Origin: Canibacter zhoujuaniae
GTDB lineage: Bacteria; Actinomycetota; Actinomycetes; Actinomycetales; Microbacteriaceae
Reading direction: 5' to 3'
Assembly (NCBI RefSeq): GCF_011752015.1
Contig: NZ_JAAIKA010000001.1
Span: 372,001 to 436,000 of the forward strand
Length of the DNA: 64,000 nt
How positions within the stretch are numbered: the stretch's first letter is position 1; each line of letters starts with the position of its first letter. Made by a program: the position numbers and the translations under genes. Positions 37,122 through 47,500 of this stretch are shown one piece after another. The notes below the pieces were generated by a model. It searched no databases and was not told where the DNA came from. It saw only the letters and a list, made by a program, of their open reading frames with translations.

Positions 37122-40094
37122 CTAGATTTCCCAACGATCAGGAGCACTCACCATGTAGCCCACACCGATAGCATCAAAGTGTTTCATCGCGGCCTTGATC
37201 TTCGCATTCTCGCTCGGACGACGCTTTGACGGATCTTGACTCGATTTCGTCTCACGCACCAAATACAAGTGTTCACTGCCATCTTCAATCTTGATGATCG
37301 CCCAGTCTGGGTTATAGTCCCCAACCGGAGTGGGAATACGGAACTTGTCGGGCAGTTTCATGAACAGCTTGATGTCCTCGCGCCCATCCAAATATTGGGC
37401 GAACTGCTTCTCCACCGCCGAGTCAAAGACCACGTAATCAAAATCTGTCTTCTCTTTATTGGTCACTCTGTACAACTGATCAATGAAACGGTCCTTCTCT
37501 TCGAGTCCGTCCGCTTGCAGTTCACGAAGCTCATAGATACTGCCGCCGATCGGCTCATACTGGATCCCATCGATCAGAGTGTGCGCAAGCTCAGTCTCAA
37601 CACAGCCGGTGACCATCTTGATAAAGTCATTCGGGTTACTCAGAAACTCAGCCACACGCCCAGAGCCCAACAGGATGTCAATAATGGTCTTACGGGTCAG
37701 CGAGGTGGACTCCTGAAGCTGGCCGACAATGTCCGGCAGCGGATAAGCCTCTTTAAGCACTTCGTCACGAGACCCAAGAATCGAGCCCTTCGGGCCGCCA
37801 CGGGTCAGCTCCAAGCCCGTACGGGTCACTTGAATACGGATCGGATCGATCTGCGGGGCGTCTTTGATACGCGCTACACAACGCTGCACCAAATCCGTGC
37901 GATCAAGGTTCACGCGATAGGTTGTGCGGGAGGTGATCCTCTCCCAAAACTCTTCAAATTCTGCAGTAGCATAGACCTGTTTGTTCAGGGACCGAACCAC
38001 CCGCTGACGTTTCGGCTTAATAAGCATTTCGATCTTGCACCGCTCGACCAGATCAATGACCTCTGCTTCATAGGCTGCATACTCTTCAGGCAAACCAACA
38101 GTAAAGCCAAGGCGGTCAGGCACCCAAGTATCCAGGACCTCACCATCATCGTTGATATACCCGCGCTCGTGTAGGCACCTCCAAATCTGGGCTGATCGGC
38201 GAGTGCCAAGACGAGATTCTTTATCGCCCTCGACCACAGGTAGTTCAGCAAACTCGGTTTTGCGAACGTAACCAACCGCAACACCAGCGCGTTTATATTC
38301 GTCTTGCAACGCGGATGCAAACGCCGCATAAGATTCGTTCGCCACCACCGTCAACTGCGCAATACCCGCATCCTTGACCCGCTCACCAGCTTGGTTCACC
38401 GGCAGGCGCAGTCCGCGCCCAATCGTCTGACGACGCTCGGTCTCCGTGGACATGTCACGCAGCGTGCAGATCTGGAACACGTTTGGATTATCCCAGCCCT
38501 CACGCAGCGCAGAGTGCGAGAAAATGAATCGCACCGGCTCACCCATATCCAGCAAACGAGCCTTATCTTTCATGATTAACTCATAGGCATCATCATCAGC
38601 TTTGGTCTTACCCGAGGAATCTTTGAACGTTATCCGCGCAGTTTTGCCCTTACCGCTCTTCATCTGCGCGAAATACCCAGAACGGGCTGCAACTGGATCA
38701 GCAGGCAAAAACACGTGTGAAGCAGGATTCTTGTCTCGTTCCTCCCGGTAGGCGGTGTCAAACCATGCAGCGAAATCGCCATTCGCATCGAGGTTGTTCA
38801 CTCCCTCACCCAGATAGGAGGCAACCTTGTCGATGAAGAACAATGACAATACTTTGATCCCTTGGGAGTGCACCTGCTCCTGTTTACGGATGTGCTCGCG
38901 CACAGTTTCACGAATCATTGCCTGAAAAACAGCATTCTGATTGCCGCCGATTTCTTCACCAACACGCAGGTAACCGTAGTTACTCAACTCGATCTGCTCG
39001 GGCGTCACGCTGATCTCATTGATTCGCCAGTTGCCTTCATAGGCCGGGTTACCACCGGAGATTCGCTCCAGGTCAGCACCCTGAGTAGCGCTGACCTTAC
39101 GCTTTGTATAAGAACCATCCTTCTTACAACAGATCAGTTCCAAGCTAGCCTTAAAGCTCGGATCACGCTTGACCCCTAGCAGCTTCACATACGGTTTGGC
39201 CGCACTACCAAGCTCCTGGGCATCCGAAACAACAATCTTCTTCACCAGCTCCAACCGGTGAGCATCGAGCGGATCAAGCCGGTACACCACGTTACGGGTC
39301 GTGCGATGCGTGGCCGAATATCGCAGCGTACACATCGGATTCAGATCCGCCACGGCAGACTGAGCCAGCAAAGACTCCATGTTCTGCGGCTCATCCATAA
39401 TCACCACAGGGTGTGTGGCCTGCAAAAAATCCAGTGGGCGTAAGCCAGAGAGCTTATCGCGCTGCTGATGAATAATACGGGTGTTCTTATCTCCCCTAAT
39501 CGAATCGATCGTCATCACCATGAACTGCAAAGAGGTAGCCGTAGCAAAGTCACGCACTTCTTCAGCATGATCACCCGAATACACCGTGTAGTCCATATTG
39601 ATCTGCGGGTATAGGTGACGGAAGTGCTCGCGCATCAATTCGATGCTGGTCTTCACGCCCTCACGGATCGCCACCGACGGCACCAGAATAATAAACTTGT
39701 TGAACCTATACTTCGTGGCCAGCTCGAACGCGGTCCGCAGATAGACATACGTCTTACCCGTACCGGTTTCCATCTCAATATCAAACTGCAGGCCGTCTAC
39801 CAGGCTGTTGCCTATTTCTAAGCCGTTCCTATCCTGCACGCGTTGCAGGTTCTGTAGAATCGTGTCCTCGTTCAAAACGAGGTTGTTGCCATAAGCGCCA
39901 ATCTCCTCAAAGACGTCAAAACCTATCGCATCACTTAAATCAGGAAGATCGGGGGCAGACTGCAGTAAAGACGGGGCATATTGAAATCTAGTCAACAGTT
40001 GAGCAGCGTCGACTGGTTGCCCATCGAACAAGTCGGTGACGGCCTCGATCGCGCTGGTCTGGTAGGGCTGGCGTGGGTCAAACTGGAATCGCAT
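37122..40094 (-). CDS. res: Type III restriction enzyme, Res subunit
   Basis: 990 residues, normal for Res. The SF2 helicase core has Walker A TGTGKT at residues 110-115, a Walker B-type DEPQ at 234-237, and motif VI ETERRQTIGRGLRLP. Near the C-terminus an intact PD-(D/E)XK nuclease has PD at 929-930 and E948-K950 (VRETK). Res needs Mod to find sites; it translocates with ATP and cuts when two unmodified sites meet head to head. It follows Mod by 15 bases. Confidence 0.94.
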   Translation of the reverse strand: MRFQFDPRQPYQTSAIEAVTDLFDGQPVDAAQLLTRFQYAPSLLQSAPDLPDLSDAIGFDVFEEIGAYGNNLVLNEDTILQNLQRVQDRNGLEIGNSLVDGLQFDIEMETGTGKTYVYLRTAFELATKYRFNKFIILVPSVAIREGVKTSIELMREHFRHLYPQINMDYTVYSGDHAEEVRDFATATSLQFMVMTIDSIRGDKNTRIIHQQRDKLSGLRPLDFLQATHPVVIMDEPQNMESLLAQSAVADLNPMCTLRYSATHRTTRNVVYRLDPLDAHRLELVKKIVVSDAQELGSAAKPYVKLLGVKRDPSFKASLELICCKKDGSYTKRKVSATQGADLERISGGNPAYEGNWRINEISVTPEQIELSNYGYLRVGEEIGGNQNAVFQAMIRETVREHIRKQEQVHSQGIKVLSLFFIDKVASYLGEGVNNLDANGDFAAWFDTAYREERDKNPASHVFLPADPVAARSGYFAQMKSGKGKTARITFKDSSGKTKADDDAYELIMKDKARLLDMGEPVRFIFSHSALREGWDNPNVFQICTLRDMSTETERRQTIGRGLRLPVNQAGERVKDAGIAQLTVVANESYAAFASALQDEYKRAGVAVGYVRKTEFAELPVVEGDKESRLGTRRSAQIWRCLHERGYINDDGEVLDTWVPDRLGFTVGLPEEYAAYEAEVIDLVERCKIEMLIKPKRQRVVRSLNKQVYATAEFEEFWERITSRTTYRVNLDRTDLVQRCVARIKDAPQIDPIRIQVTRTGLELTRGGPKGSILGSRDEVLKEAYPLPDIVGQLQESTSLTRKTIIDILLGSGRVAEFLSNPNDFIKMVTGCVETELAHTLIDGIQYEPIGGSIYELRELQADGLEEKDRFIDQLYRVTNKEKTDFDYVVFDSAVEKQFAQYLDGREDIKLFMKLPDKFRIPTPVGDYNPDWAIIKIEDGSEHLYLVRETKSSQDPSKRRPSENAKIKAAMKHFDAIGVGYMVSAPDRWEI

Positions 40095-40109
40095 ATTTCC
40101 GTCCTCGCC

Positions 40110-42084
40110 TTACGCCGTCCACAGATCAACATTGTGCGCACGGCATTCCTGAACCAGGTTCGTTTTCAACTCGTCATTGCCATGAAACGCATCATCAAGG
40201 ATCACGAGCCGCTCAGGCTCCAGTGCTACAAGCGCACGCAACTGATCCAAGGTCGGCTGGGTCTGCTCATCGAGGTAGGCCATTACCAGGCCATATGCAA
40301 CACTGAACACGCTCAAACCAGCAACTTCAATGGACTCGATCTTCTCCGTAAGCGAAAACCCGAGTTTCAACAGCACCTCAGTAAGTAAAGCCTCCGGGAG
40401 GGCGCCATCATTCGCAGAATCTTCAAAATTTGTAAACAAGCTCGTGAGCTCATCCTCGGATAGGTCAGAATCAACCTTCCACTTCGTGAAGTTGGTATCC
40501 ACCAGCTTGTATGCTCGGAAACCAACATCTAGTGCCTGACCGTCCAGCTTGGCAGATTCTTCCTCGATGATCTTCATACCCGCTCGACGAATACGCTCCC
40601 GAGTAATCTCAGAGATAGTGGAGTACCCAGCCTTACGCGCCTCGGACTTCTCACTCGTTGGTTCTGGGAGCTGAACCGAAATACACCTGCGGCTCCCACC
40701 ATCCTCCGCATTCAGTTGCATCACCGCATGCGCAGTGGTGCCAGAGCCAGCGAAGAAATCGAGGACGATGTCGTGGTTTTCAGTTGTCATTGCAAGGAGA
40801 GTCTGAAGAACGTACTCATCCTTTGGAAAGTCGAAAACTTTACTGCCCATCAGACTAGTCAAGCGTTTTGTTGCAGCACGCCCGTCTTGGTAAAAGACGC
40901 TATATGGAACTTCGAGTTCAGTATCTTTGAGATACCTCTTGAACGTCGGAACTGCGTCTTCAGTCGCACCAAACAGCACTCGATTATCTTCAATATGTTG
41001 ATTCATTACATCCTTCTGGAACCTCCAACCTCTAGAAGGAACCTTCACTGGTTGACCGGTAACAGGGTGTAATACCTCGTACGTAGGTCCACCACCGCCC
41101 GGCCACGAAATATCACCTGGGAAGTAGACACCACGCTCATCTATCCGCGAGTAGTGCTTGTGCTTCTTAGAAGCATCTCCATCAGCAAGGCTCTTGTACC
41201 AAGCTTTAAGAGCCGCCGAGGAAACATCATAGTCACCACCAGATTCACGGACGAACTTTTCAACTGCCACGTAAATAGCGTCAAGCCCCTTCTTCCGCAC
41301 CTTCCACGTGATGCCATTCTCTAATAGAACGCTCTTACTCCGTGCATAGCACAGAATGTACTCGTGTGAGGCCGAGATAAACTTGGAATCGTTCTTGCGT
41401 CCAGCAGCCCATATTATCGAACCAATCAGGTTATTTTCCCCGAAAACCTCATTACAAATCTGCTTCAAATTTCCGATTTCGGCTTCATCGATCGAAATGA
41501 AAACCGCACCATCAGGAGTAAGTAGATTCCTTGCGAGCTTCAGGCGCGGGTACATCATATTGAGCCAGCTGGAGTGGAAGCGTCCAGCTGACTCGGAGTT
41601 AGTGGAGAGTTTTCCATCGCCGTCGATTTGTCCAGTGAGTTCGAGGTAGGAGCCGATCGAGTCAGCGTAGTTATCGTTGTAAACGAAGTCGTTCCCCGTG
41701 TTGTATGGCGGGTCGATGTAGATCATTTTGATCTTGCCGTAGTAGTGCTTCTGCAAGATCTTGAGCACTTCGAGGTTGTCGCCCTCGATGAAAATGTTTT
41801 GGGCCTCGTCCCAATTTATGGAGTTTTCTTTATCTGGCGCGAGTGTAGCCGTGGTGGGTGTTTGCGCAGCGCGGATAGCTTGACGTTTACCCGGCCAAGT
41901 CAGGCCAAAACGCTCGGGGCCATCTTCGAGGTCCCCCCCCCCCGCAAGATAGTAGCAATTTCAGCTTATCCAGATTAATCTTGCCGTCTGCAACTATTTC
42001 CGGGAAAAGCTCGGCGAGTTTCTTCCCTGCTTCTGTGGTGAAGTCTGGTGTGGTTTTGGGAATTTGGTTGATCCTGTCAGACAT
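40110..42084 (-). CDS. mod: Type III DNA methyltransferase Mod, interrupted at a G11 tract (phase-variable, off as written)
   Basis: Mod recognises the target and methylates adenine with SAM. The downstream frame is intact and carries DPPYNTG and then DFFAGSGTTAHAV, the beta-class order. The N-terminal part, starting at the ATG at 42084 with GGAG six bases ahead (MSDRINQIPKTTPDF), is in a different frame. The switch is exactly at an 11-G run (41933-41943 on the plus strand as C). With 10 or 13 Gs the N-terminal frame enters DLEDGPERFGLTWPG and runs through the whole enzyme, about 657 residues. With 11 it ends after about 20 further residues. The remaining frame could start only at a GTG at 41768 without a ribosome-binding site. 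Confidence 0.88.
41933..41943 (-). repeat. Homopolymer of 11 G (C on the plus strand) inside mod
   Basis: The longest homopolymer I found in the window. It lies exactly where the mod frame breaks. Poly-G tracts of this size are typical slippage sites that turn genes on and off. A sequencing length error is the alternative. Confidence 0.9.
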
Positions 42085-42240
42085 TGATTGCTCCATTGCT
42101 CTAAGATAGGCCGACAGAGACCCGGTGGCCTTCTTTGGTCATAGCGTGTTGTTGATGATATGAATTAATCTGCATACTGCTCCAGAGCTACCAGTGTGGG
42201 TAAAGCACGGGAGGGATCGGCAGCCTGAGCTTAACGACTT

Positions 42241-43530
42241 CTAGTTGACACGTTTTGTGATAAGCGCGAGGGCTGCATTGAAATCTGGGAGTTCTGATGA
42301 CTTGACCAGACCCGTCTCTACTGGAGTGAACAATGACTGAATGACCAGTACTCGTTCCTCTTCGGTAAGTTCGCCTTCATGCTTCCCGAGTGAGAGGTAG
42401 AAGTAAGTAAGTGCGGATTTCTGTTCATACGCCATCTGTAGGTGACGGCTCGACAAGGTGATCTTCACAAACACTCTTACCAAATAAACCATGAAGGTAA
42501 TGAGCGCGATAGCGATAAAAGATGTTGAGAGGAACGGGATTTTAGGCATTTCGAAACTGTACAGGGTGACAATCGCTGCGGTTGAAAGCACTACTGCCAA
42601 CCCTGTCACGATGGCCGTGCATTTCGCCCATTTTTTAGTGTTTTTGGCCTCTTGCTTGGCGCGAGAGTCCCAGTGTTCTTTGGGTTTAGCCAGAGCGAGT
42701 TTTTCGTTATACACTCTCTCGAGATTTTTTATGGAGTCCTCTTTTTGTGATATCCATTTATCGACGGAAGTTTTGTAGTCTTCCATTCGGTTTTCTTGGA
42801 CTTGAATTTGCGACCAAAAGTCTCTGCTAGTCCCCTCGAGGAGCCTACGGGAAGATTCAACCTCCTTACGTAGTGGCGTTACAGCTTCAGCCACGTCCTT
42901 CCATTGGAAGTTCCTCTGCGCAAACTCCTCTTCTAGGGAGTAGAGAAGTGCTAGGTGTTCGGCTGCATCCAAGTTACTTGGGTGACTGTCCTGGAACAGG
43001 TACCTCGGCTCGTTCGAGTATTTGATGTAACGAGTCAAGGAATCCGCAAATTCAATCTCCCAACCTCGTCGTTCCTTCTCTTTGAGAAGATGATCAAGGA
43101 AGAATGAGATTTGCTCGTAGCCTTTGTCTGAGATGCAGGGACTTTCAATCCCGAGGCTCATACCGTCTTTTATTTTCTCATCGGTAGGCTCGTAGATAGT
43201 TCCTACGGGGCTGAATGTCTCCTTGATGATCCTCTTGAGCTCTATCCAGACTTGTTCCTCGTTTTGGTCTTCTTCTTCCGGTAGTTGAAATTCACGTGCA
43301 GCCTCGATTAGCTGTTTGATGCACTCGTTAATTTTTAGCCAGGATTCTATTACATAATCGGCTGAGGCATCCGCGTACTTCTGAAGCGCATCGATGTTCT
43401 GCCGGGTGATGGTTTTCAACTCAGAATAGGTGATTTCCATAGATGAGCAGTCGATCGAAAGCTCTTTGTCGATCTCCAAACGAAATCGGAACTTCCGTTG
43501 CATCAGACAGTTAAACCTACCCATATGCAT
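42241..43530 (-). CDS. DUF6161-like membrane protein of the defence operon
   Basis: 429 residues. A long helical, charged cytosolic region (about 1-300) includes coiled coil. Two membrane helices follow at about 304-325 and 333-355, and then a conserved-looking block LSSRHLQMAYEQKSALTYFYLSL that resembles DUF6161. No catalytic motif is evident. The start codon overlaps the stop of the upstream nuclease gene by one base (TGATG), so translation is coupled. A role in defence or as a membrane effector is inferred from context. The family assignment comes from memory of the pattern. Confidence 0.65.
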   Translation of the reverse strand: MHMGRFNCLMQRKFRFRLEIDKELSIDCSSMEITYSELKTITRQNIDALQKYADASADYVIESWLKINECIKQLIEAAREFQLPEEEDQNEEQVWIELKRIIKETFSPVGTIYEPTDEKIKDGMSLGIESPCISDKGYEQISFFLDHLLKEKERRGWEIEFADSLTRYIKYSNEPRYLFQDSHPSNLDAAEHLALLYSLEEEFAQRNFQWKDVAEAVTPLRKEVESSRRLLEGTSRDFWSQIQVQENRMEDYKTSVDKWISQKEDSIKNLERVYNEKLALAKPKEHWDSRAKQEAKNTKKWAKCTAIVTGLAVVLSTAAIVTLYSFEMPKIPFLSTSFIAIALITFMVYLVRVFVKITLSSRHLQMAYEQKSALTYFYLSLGKHEGELTEEERVLVIQSLFTPVETGLVKSSELPDFNAALALITKRVN

Positions 43531-44456
43531 CAGAAAGGCACCCTTTCGTTGAGCTTCAAAATCGAATCTGAATCATCGGTATCTGTGAGCACGTTGCTGT
43601 TCATTAGGTAACTACCGGCGTACATGATGTATTCGATGTTGGAGGCGGTATCTACTTCTGTGGCCGCTTTGGCTTTGGCCTTGACGATGCGGTCGTAGAT
43701 CTTGTTGTCATCCTTGACCTCGATAAGCTGGTATGAACCGTCTGTCATCTTGGCCAGAAGGTCCGGGTAGTAGGAACGGATACGCTGGGAGTCGGGGTCG
43801 TAGTATTGCGAGAAGCATTCCCGCTCGGGCTTGGAATCTAAGCAGTAGGTGTCAGCGTGGAAAGTCTTGGATTTTTCATCTTTGCTAAGCGTAGAACTGT
43901 ATTGAGTGATAACGAGCCCTGGTTTCGCACGGAACGTGTAGCAGTCGGCATCCTTGGGGGCTTTGAGGAGCACGACTTCGCGATCGTTAATTTCTTGGGT
44001 GGAACGCACTTCCCACAGGTGGTTAAACAGGCCAGGAATGATCACATCGTAGAAGACCTCGTTGTAGGTCGAGACTATCTCGATAATCTTCCCCATTCCA
44101 TCAACCGACGCACCGAGATAGCGTTTAACGTCCAGCGCTTTCATGTTGAGATACCTTGCACCCTCAGCCACCAGGGTCAATTCACTGAACTGCCGTGAAT
44201 CATTGAGAGAAGTATCCGTACGCGACTTAGCAGCCTGCTCACGCCGCAGCGTGGCGATCCCGTGAACCTTGACCAGGTATCTCTCAAGATCCAGGTGTTC
44301 GAGGTCGAATTTGACCGGCTCAGAAGGGTCTTTTTCAATCAACTCGTAGTGGTGCGTAATCTCTTTAGTTGCGAGCGTGCGCGGTGGCGGAACGACTCTG
44401 ACCTCGTAGGCCACGCTATTAGAATCACCTTTACCCTTGAAATCATTGATGGTCAT
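43530..44456 (-). CDS. PD-(D/E)XK nuclease related to the Res C-terminal domain, without helicase
   Basis: 308 residues. The C-terminal third has SYYPDLLAKMTDG followed by YQLIEVKDDNK, a PD...EVK set (P230-D232, E246, K248), and the motif DSKPERECF before it, as in nuclease domains of Res-type enzymes. The first 200 residues have no recognised domain and the protein lacks a helicase. It is the first gene of the operon and couples into the DUF6161-like gene by a TGATG overlap. It could be an extra effector nuclease or a remodelled Res fragment. Confidence 0.7.
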   Translation of the reverse strand: MTINDFKGKGDSNSVAYEVRVVPPPRTLATKEITHHYELIEKDPSEPVKFDLEHLDLERYLVKVHGIATLRREQAAKSRTDTSLNDSRQFSELTLVAEGARYLNMKALDVKRYLGASVDGMGKIIEIVSTYNEVFYDVIIPGLFNHLWEVRSTQEINDREVVLLKAPKDADCYTFRAKPGLVITQYSSTLSKDEKSKTFHADTYCLDSKPERECFSQYYDPDSQRIRSYYPDLLAKMTDGSYQLIEVKDDNKIYDRIVKAKAKAATEVDTASNIEYIMYAGSYLMNSNVLTDTDDSDSILKLNERVPF

Positions 44457-44503
44457 GTTGAAGTTTGGTGGTCAACCTGTTTCTTCACATCAAGCTGGCT
44501 CAT
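44453..44503 (-). CDS. 16-residue upstream ORF coupled to the nuclease gene
   Basis: A short frame, MSQLDVKKQVDHQTST, starts at an ATG with a strong AAAGGG ribosome-binding site five bases away. It ends in TGA overlapping the nuclease ATG (ATGA). The nuclease gene itself lacks a ribosome-binding site. It may be a coupling leader peptide, or the true N-terminus separated by a frameshift. Confidence 0.5.
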   Translation of the reverse strand: MSQLDVKKQVDHQTST

Positions 44504-44570
44504 GCATTCCCTTTCGAATCAGTTTCAGCAGGTGTTACCTCACAGATAGCATAGTGCGCGAGTTTAACGC

Positions 44571-47500
44571 CTACTCACTCAGCGTCAGTGCTTTTTCAAG
44601 CGCTGCCTTAAGCCGGGCATCAGCTGCGCCGTAAGCGCTCCAATCCCCCGCCTTCATGGCCGCGTCGCGATCCGAGAGCGCCTTTTGCATTTCAGCTAGC
44701 GCCTCAGCAAGCGAGTTAGCTTCCACCGTCGGGCTGCTGCCTGCCGCATCGGTAGTGCCGCTCTCACTTGCGCCAGCATCGCTGCCTGCCTCATCGGCAA
44801 CAGGGTCGGTAGCTTCAGCTGCAACCGTTGCGTCCCCCGCTGCAACACCAGAGTTGCCGCCAAAGAGCTTATCGAGCGCCTCATCAAGCGTATTCTCGAA
44901 GGCAATTTTGTCACCAAATGACACCAGCACCTTTTGCAGCAGCGGGAAGCCGCGCGACTTACCCTGCACATAGACCGGCTGCACATACAGCAGGCCACCA
45001 CCAACCGGCAGGGTCAGCAGGTTGCCGCTGATCACATCGGTTTCACCCTGCCGCAGAATGTTCAAAACACGTGACACTTCTGGGTCGGTGTTGAAGCTGT
45101 TCTGCACCTGACCCGGGCCGTTAATAGTCGATCCCTTCGGCAAAACCAAAAGTCGCAGTTTGCCGTAGTTTTCATTCACCACACCGTCTTGACCGGTGCC
45201 CGCGTTTGCATCAGCGGCAAGATAGCCGGTCAGAATATCGCGGGCATTAGCGCCCGTCTGATTCGGAATATAGGTCGAATAAATCGAGAAGCTCGGGTCA
45301 GCGTCAGGCCCCGCAGACAGCGTCAAATAGTAGGGCGGCTGTGCTGGAGTAGCAGCACGGCCCTGCACCGGCTCACCTGTTGCAGGATCAATCTCGGTAG
45401 CAGCTCCAGCCGCAGCAGCACGGCCCGGGTTTTCCGGTGTGCGCCACGCATCCTCCATAGAGTAGAACGCGCCAGGGTCTGTCACGTGGTATTCGCTTAA
45501 GACCTCACGCTGCACCTTAAACAGGTCATTCGGGTAGCGCACGTGGCTCAAAAGATCAGCGCTCATCTCTGACATGTTAGTCAGAGTGTTCGGGTAGATA
45601 TTCTGCCATGCTTTCAGCACCGGATCTTCTGTATCCCAGGCATAAAGCTTGACACTGCCGTCATACGCGTCAACGGTCGCTTTCACCGCGTTGCGAATGT
45701 AGTTTACGGTCTGATTATTGCGCTGGTTCGGGTTGTCAGCGTCAACAAGAGTGCTGCCAAGATTTATCTGCTTTGCGTAAGGATAGTTAGCGCTTGTCGT
45801 GTAACCGTCGATGATCCACACCACACGGCCATCCACAACTGAGGCGTACGGATGCTGGTCAAGCGTGAGATACGGTGCCACAGCTGAGACGCGCTCCATC
45901 GGGTTGCGGTTATAGAGAATCTGCGATCCATCTACAACAGCTTCAGAAAGCAGCAGCTCCATTGACTGGAATTTGAGCGCGTAAATCAGCTTCTCAAAAA
46001 TTCCATGCAGCACCGGGCCACCATCACCGTTAAAGATTGTGAGATTCTGGCGCTCCCCATCAGCGCTCTGCGCTTCTTCTGCAGCATCAGCCTGCACATC
46101 GTTTGATTCTGTAGCTTCGGCAACACTCGCTTCTGCAGCAGACTCAGCATCGGCAGGGAAATCCACCTCAATTGGGTGCTCGCGTTCACCGCCAACAATT
46201 GAGTATGGGGGTGAGTTCAAACCAAAGTAAATGCGTGGCTCAAACTCGCCAAGCTTACCGCTGGTTGGAATGCCGTTCTCAAGGAAAACCGGCTCCCCAC
46301 CCGGTGACCGCTGATTACCGAAAGCTGCAACCAGACCGTAGCCGTGCGTGTAAACCAGCGTCCGGTTGTACCAACCGTCCTGCGCGCTGATATCGATTTC
46401 ACGCGGCGCAGACACAGTGTCTTCGATACGGCCATCAATTTCGTAACGGTCAACGCTCAAAGAATTACCGAAACGGTAGTATTGCTTGCTCTGCTCCAGC
46501 TGCGCAAATGTTGGTGCAACAACAGCAGGATCCATGATCCTAATATTTGCTGCCGCGACAGCATCGTTGCGCAGCGCCCCCGCCTCAGCGTTGGTGACTG
46601 CCTCATACCGCTGCACTTCAACATTCTCAAGACCGAATGCTTTGCGGGTGGCGGCTATGTTGTGGGCAATAAACTCTGACTCCAGGCTCTTCTCGTCTGG
46701 CCCGACACGGAACTGCTGCACACCCCACGGCACTGCTGTTGTGAGCACCAACGACGACACAACAAAAAGCGCAGCACCGATCACCGATACCCGCCATTTA
46801 CCGTTGCTAGCGGTAATGATAAAGAGGATCGCAACGACCACACCAATCCCTGCAAGAATCTGCAAACCTGGGATCAGCGCATTAGCGTCAGCAAAACCCG
46901 GGCCGGTAAAACGCCCGCTGCTATCCGACAGCAGAAGGTACTGCCCCATCCAGTGCTGCAGGCCGGTCAGCAGCACCCAAATTGCGGCGAGGATCAGAGC
47001 CTGGATCCGCACACTCTTTGAGATGCGGAAAACACGGCCGGTGATTTCGATACCGCCGTAAACATAAGACACTGCAAGAGAGGCAATTAAGCAGACAAGC
47101 ACAACCAGCTGCAGGTAGGAGATTAGCGAGACGATAACGGGAGCTTGGAACATGAAGAACTGGGTGTCAAGACCAAACACCGCGTCAGTCTGCCCGGTAG
47201 GTTCACTGTTTATAAACAGCAGAATTTCACGCCAATTAGCCGCCACGTTAAAACCGGCAATAGCACCGAAGAATGCGGGGAAGAGCCAGCGCAGCAGTTT
47301 ACGTAACGGCTCTACAATCTGCTGATACTGTGCAATCTGATTTGAGATCTTCGCGTAAACCGGGCGCTTTCTAAATGCAATCTCAAGCGATAAGAAAACC
47401 GGCACAAACATGCCAAGAAAACCGGCTATAAATGCGACAGCGGTTGCGATCCACTGCGTGAACAGCACGCTCTCAAAACCCAGCTGCGTAAACCATAAAA

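Noticed and set aside
41887-42096. A separate small gene upstream of mod
   Set aside because: The 69-codon frame is the true mod N-terminus followed by out-of-frame residues after the G11 run; it has no independent support.
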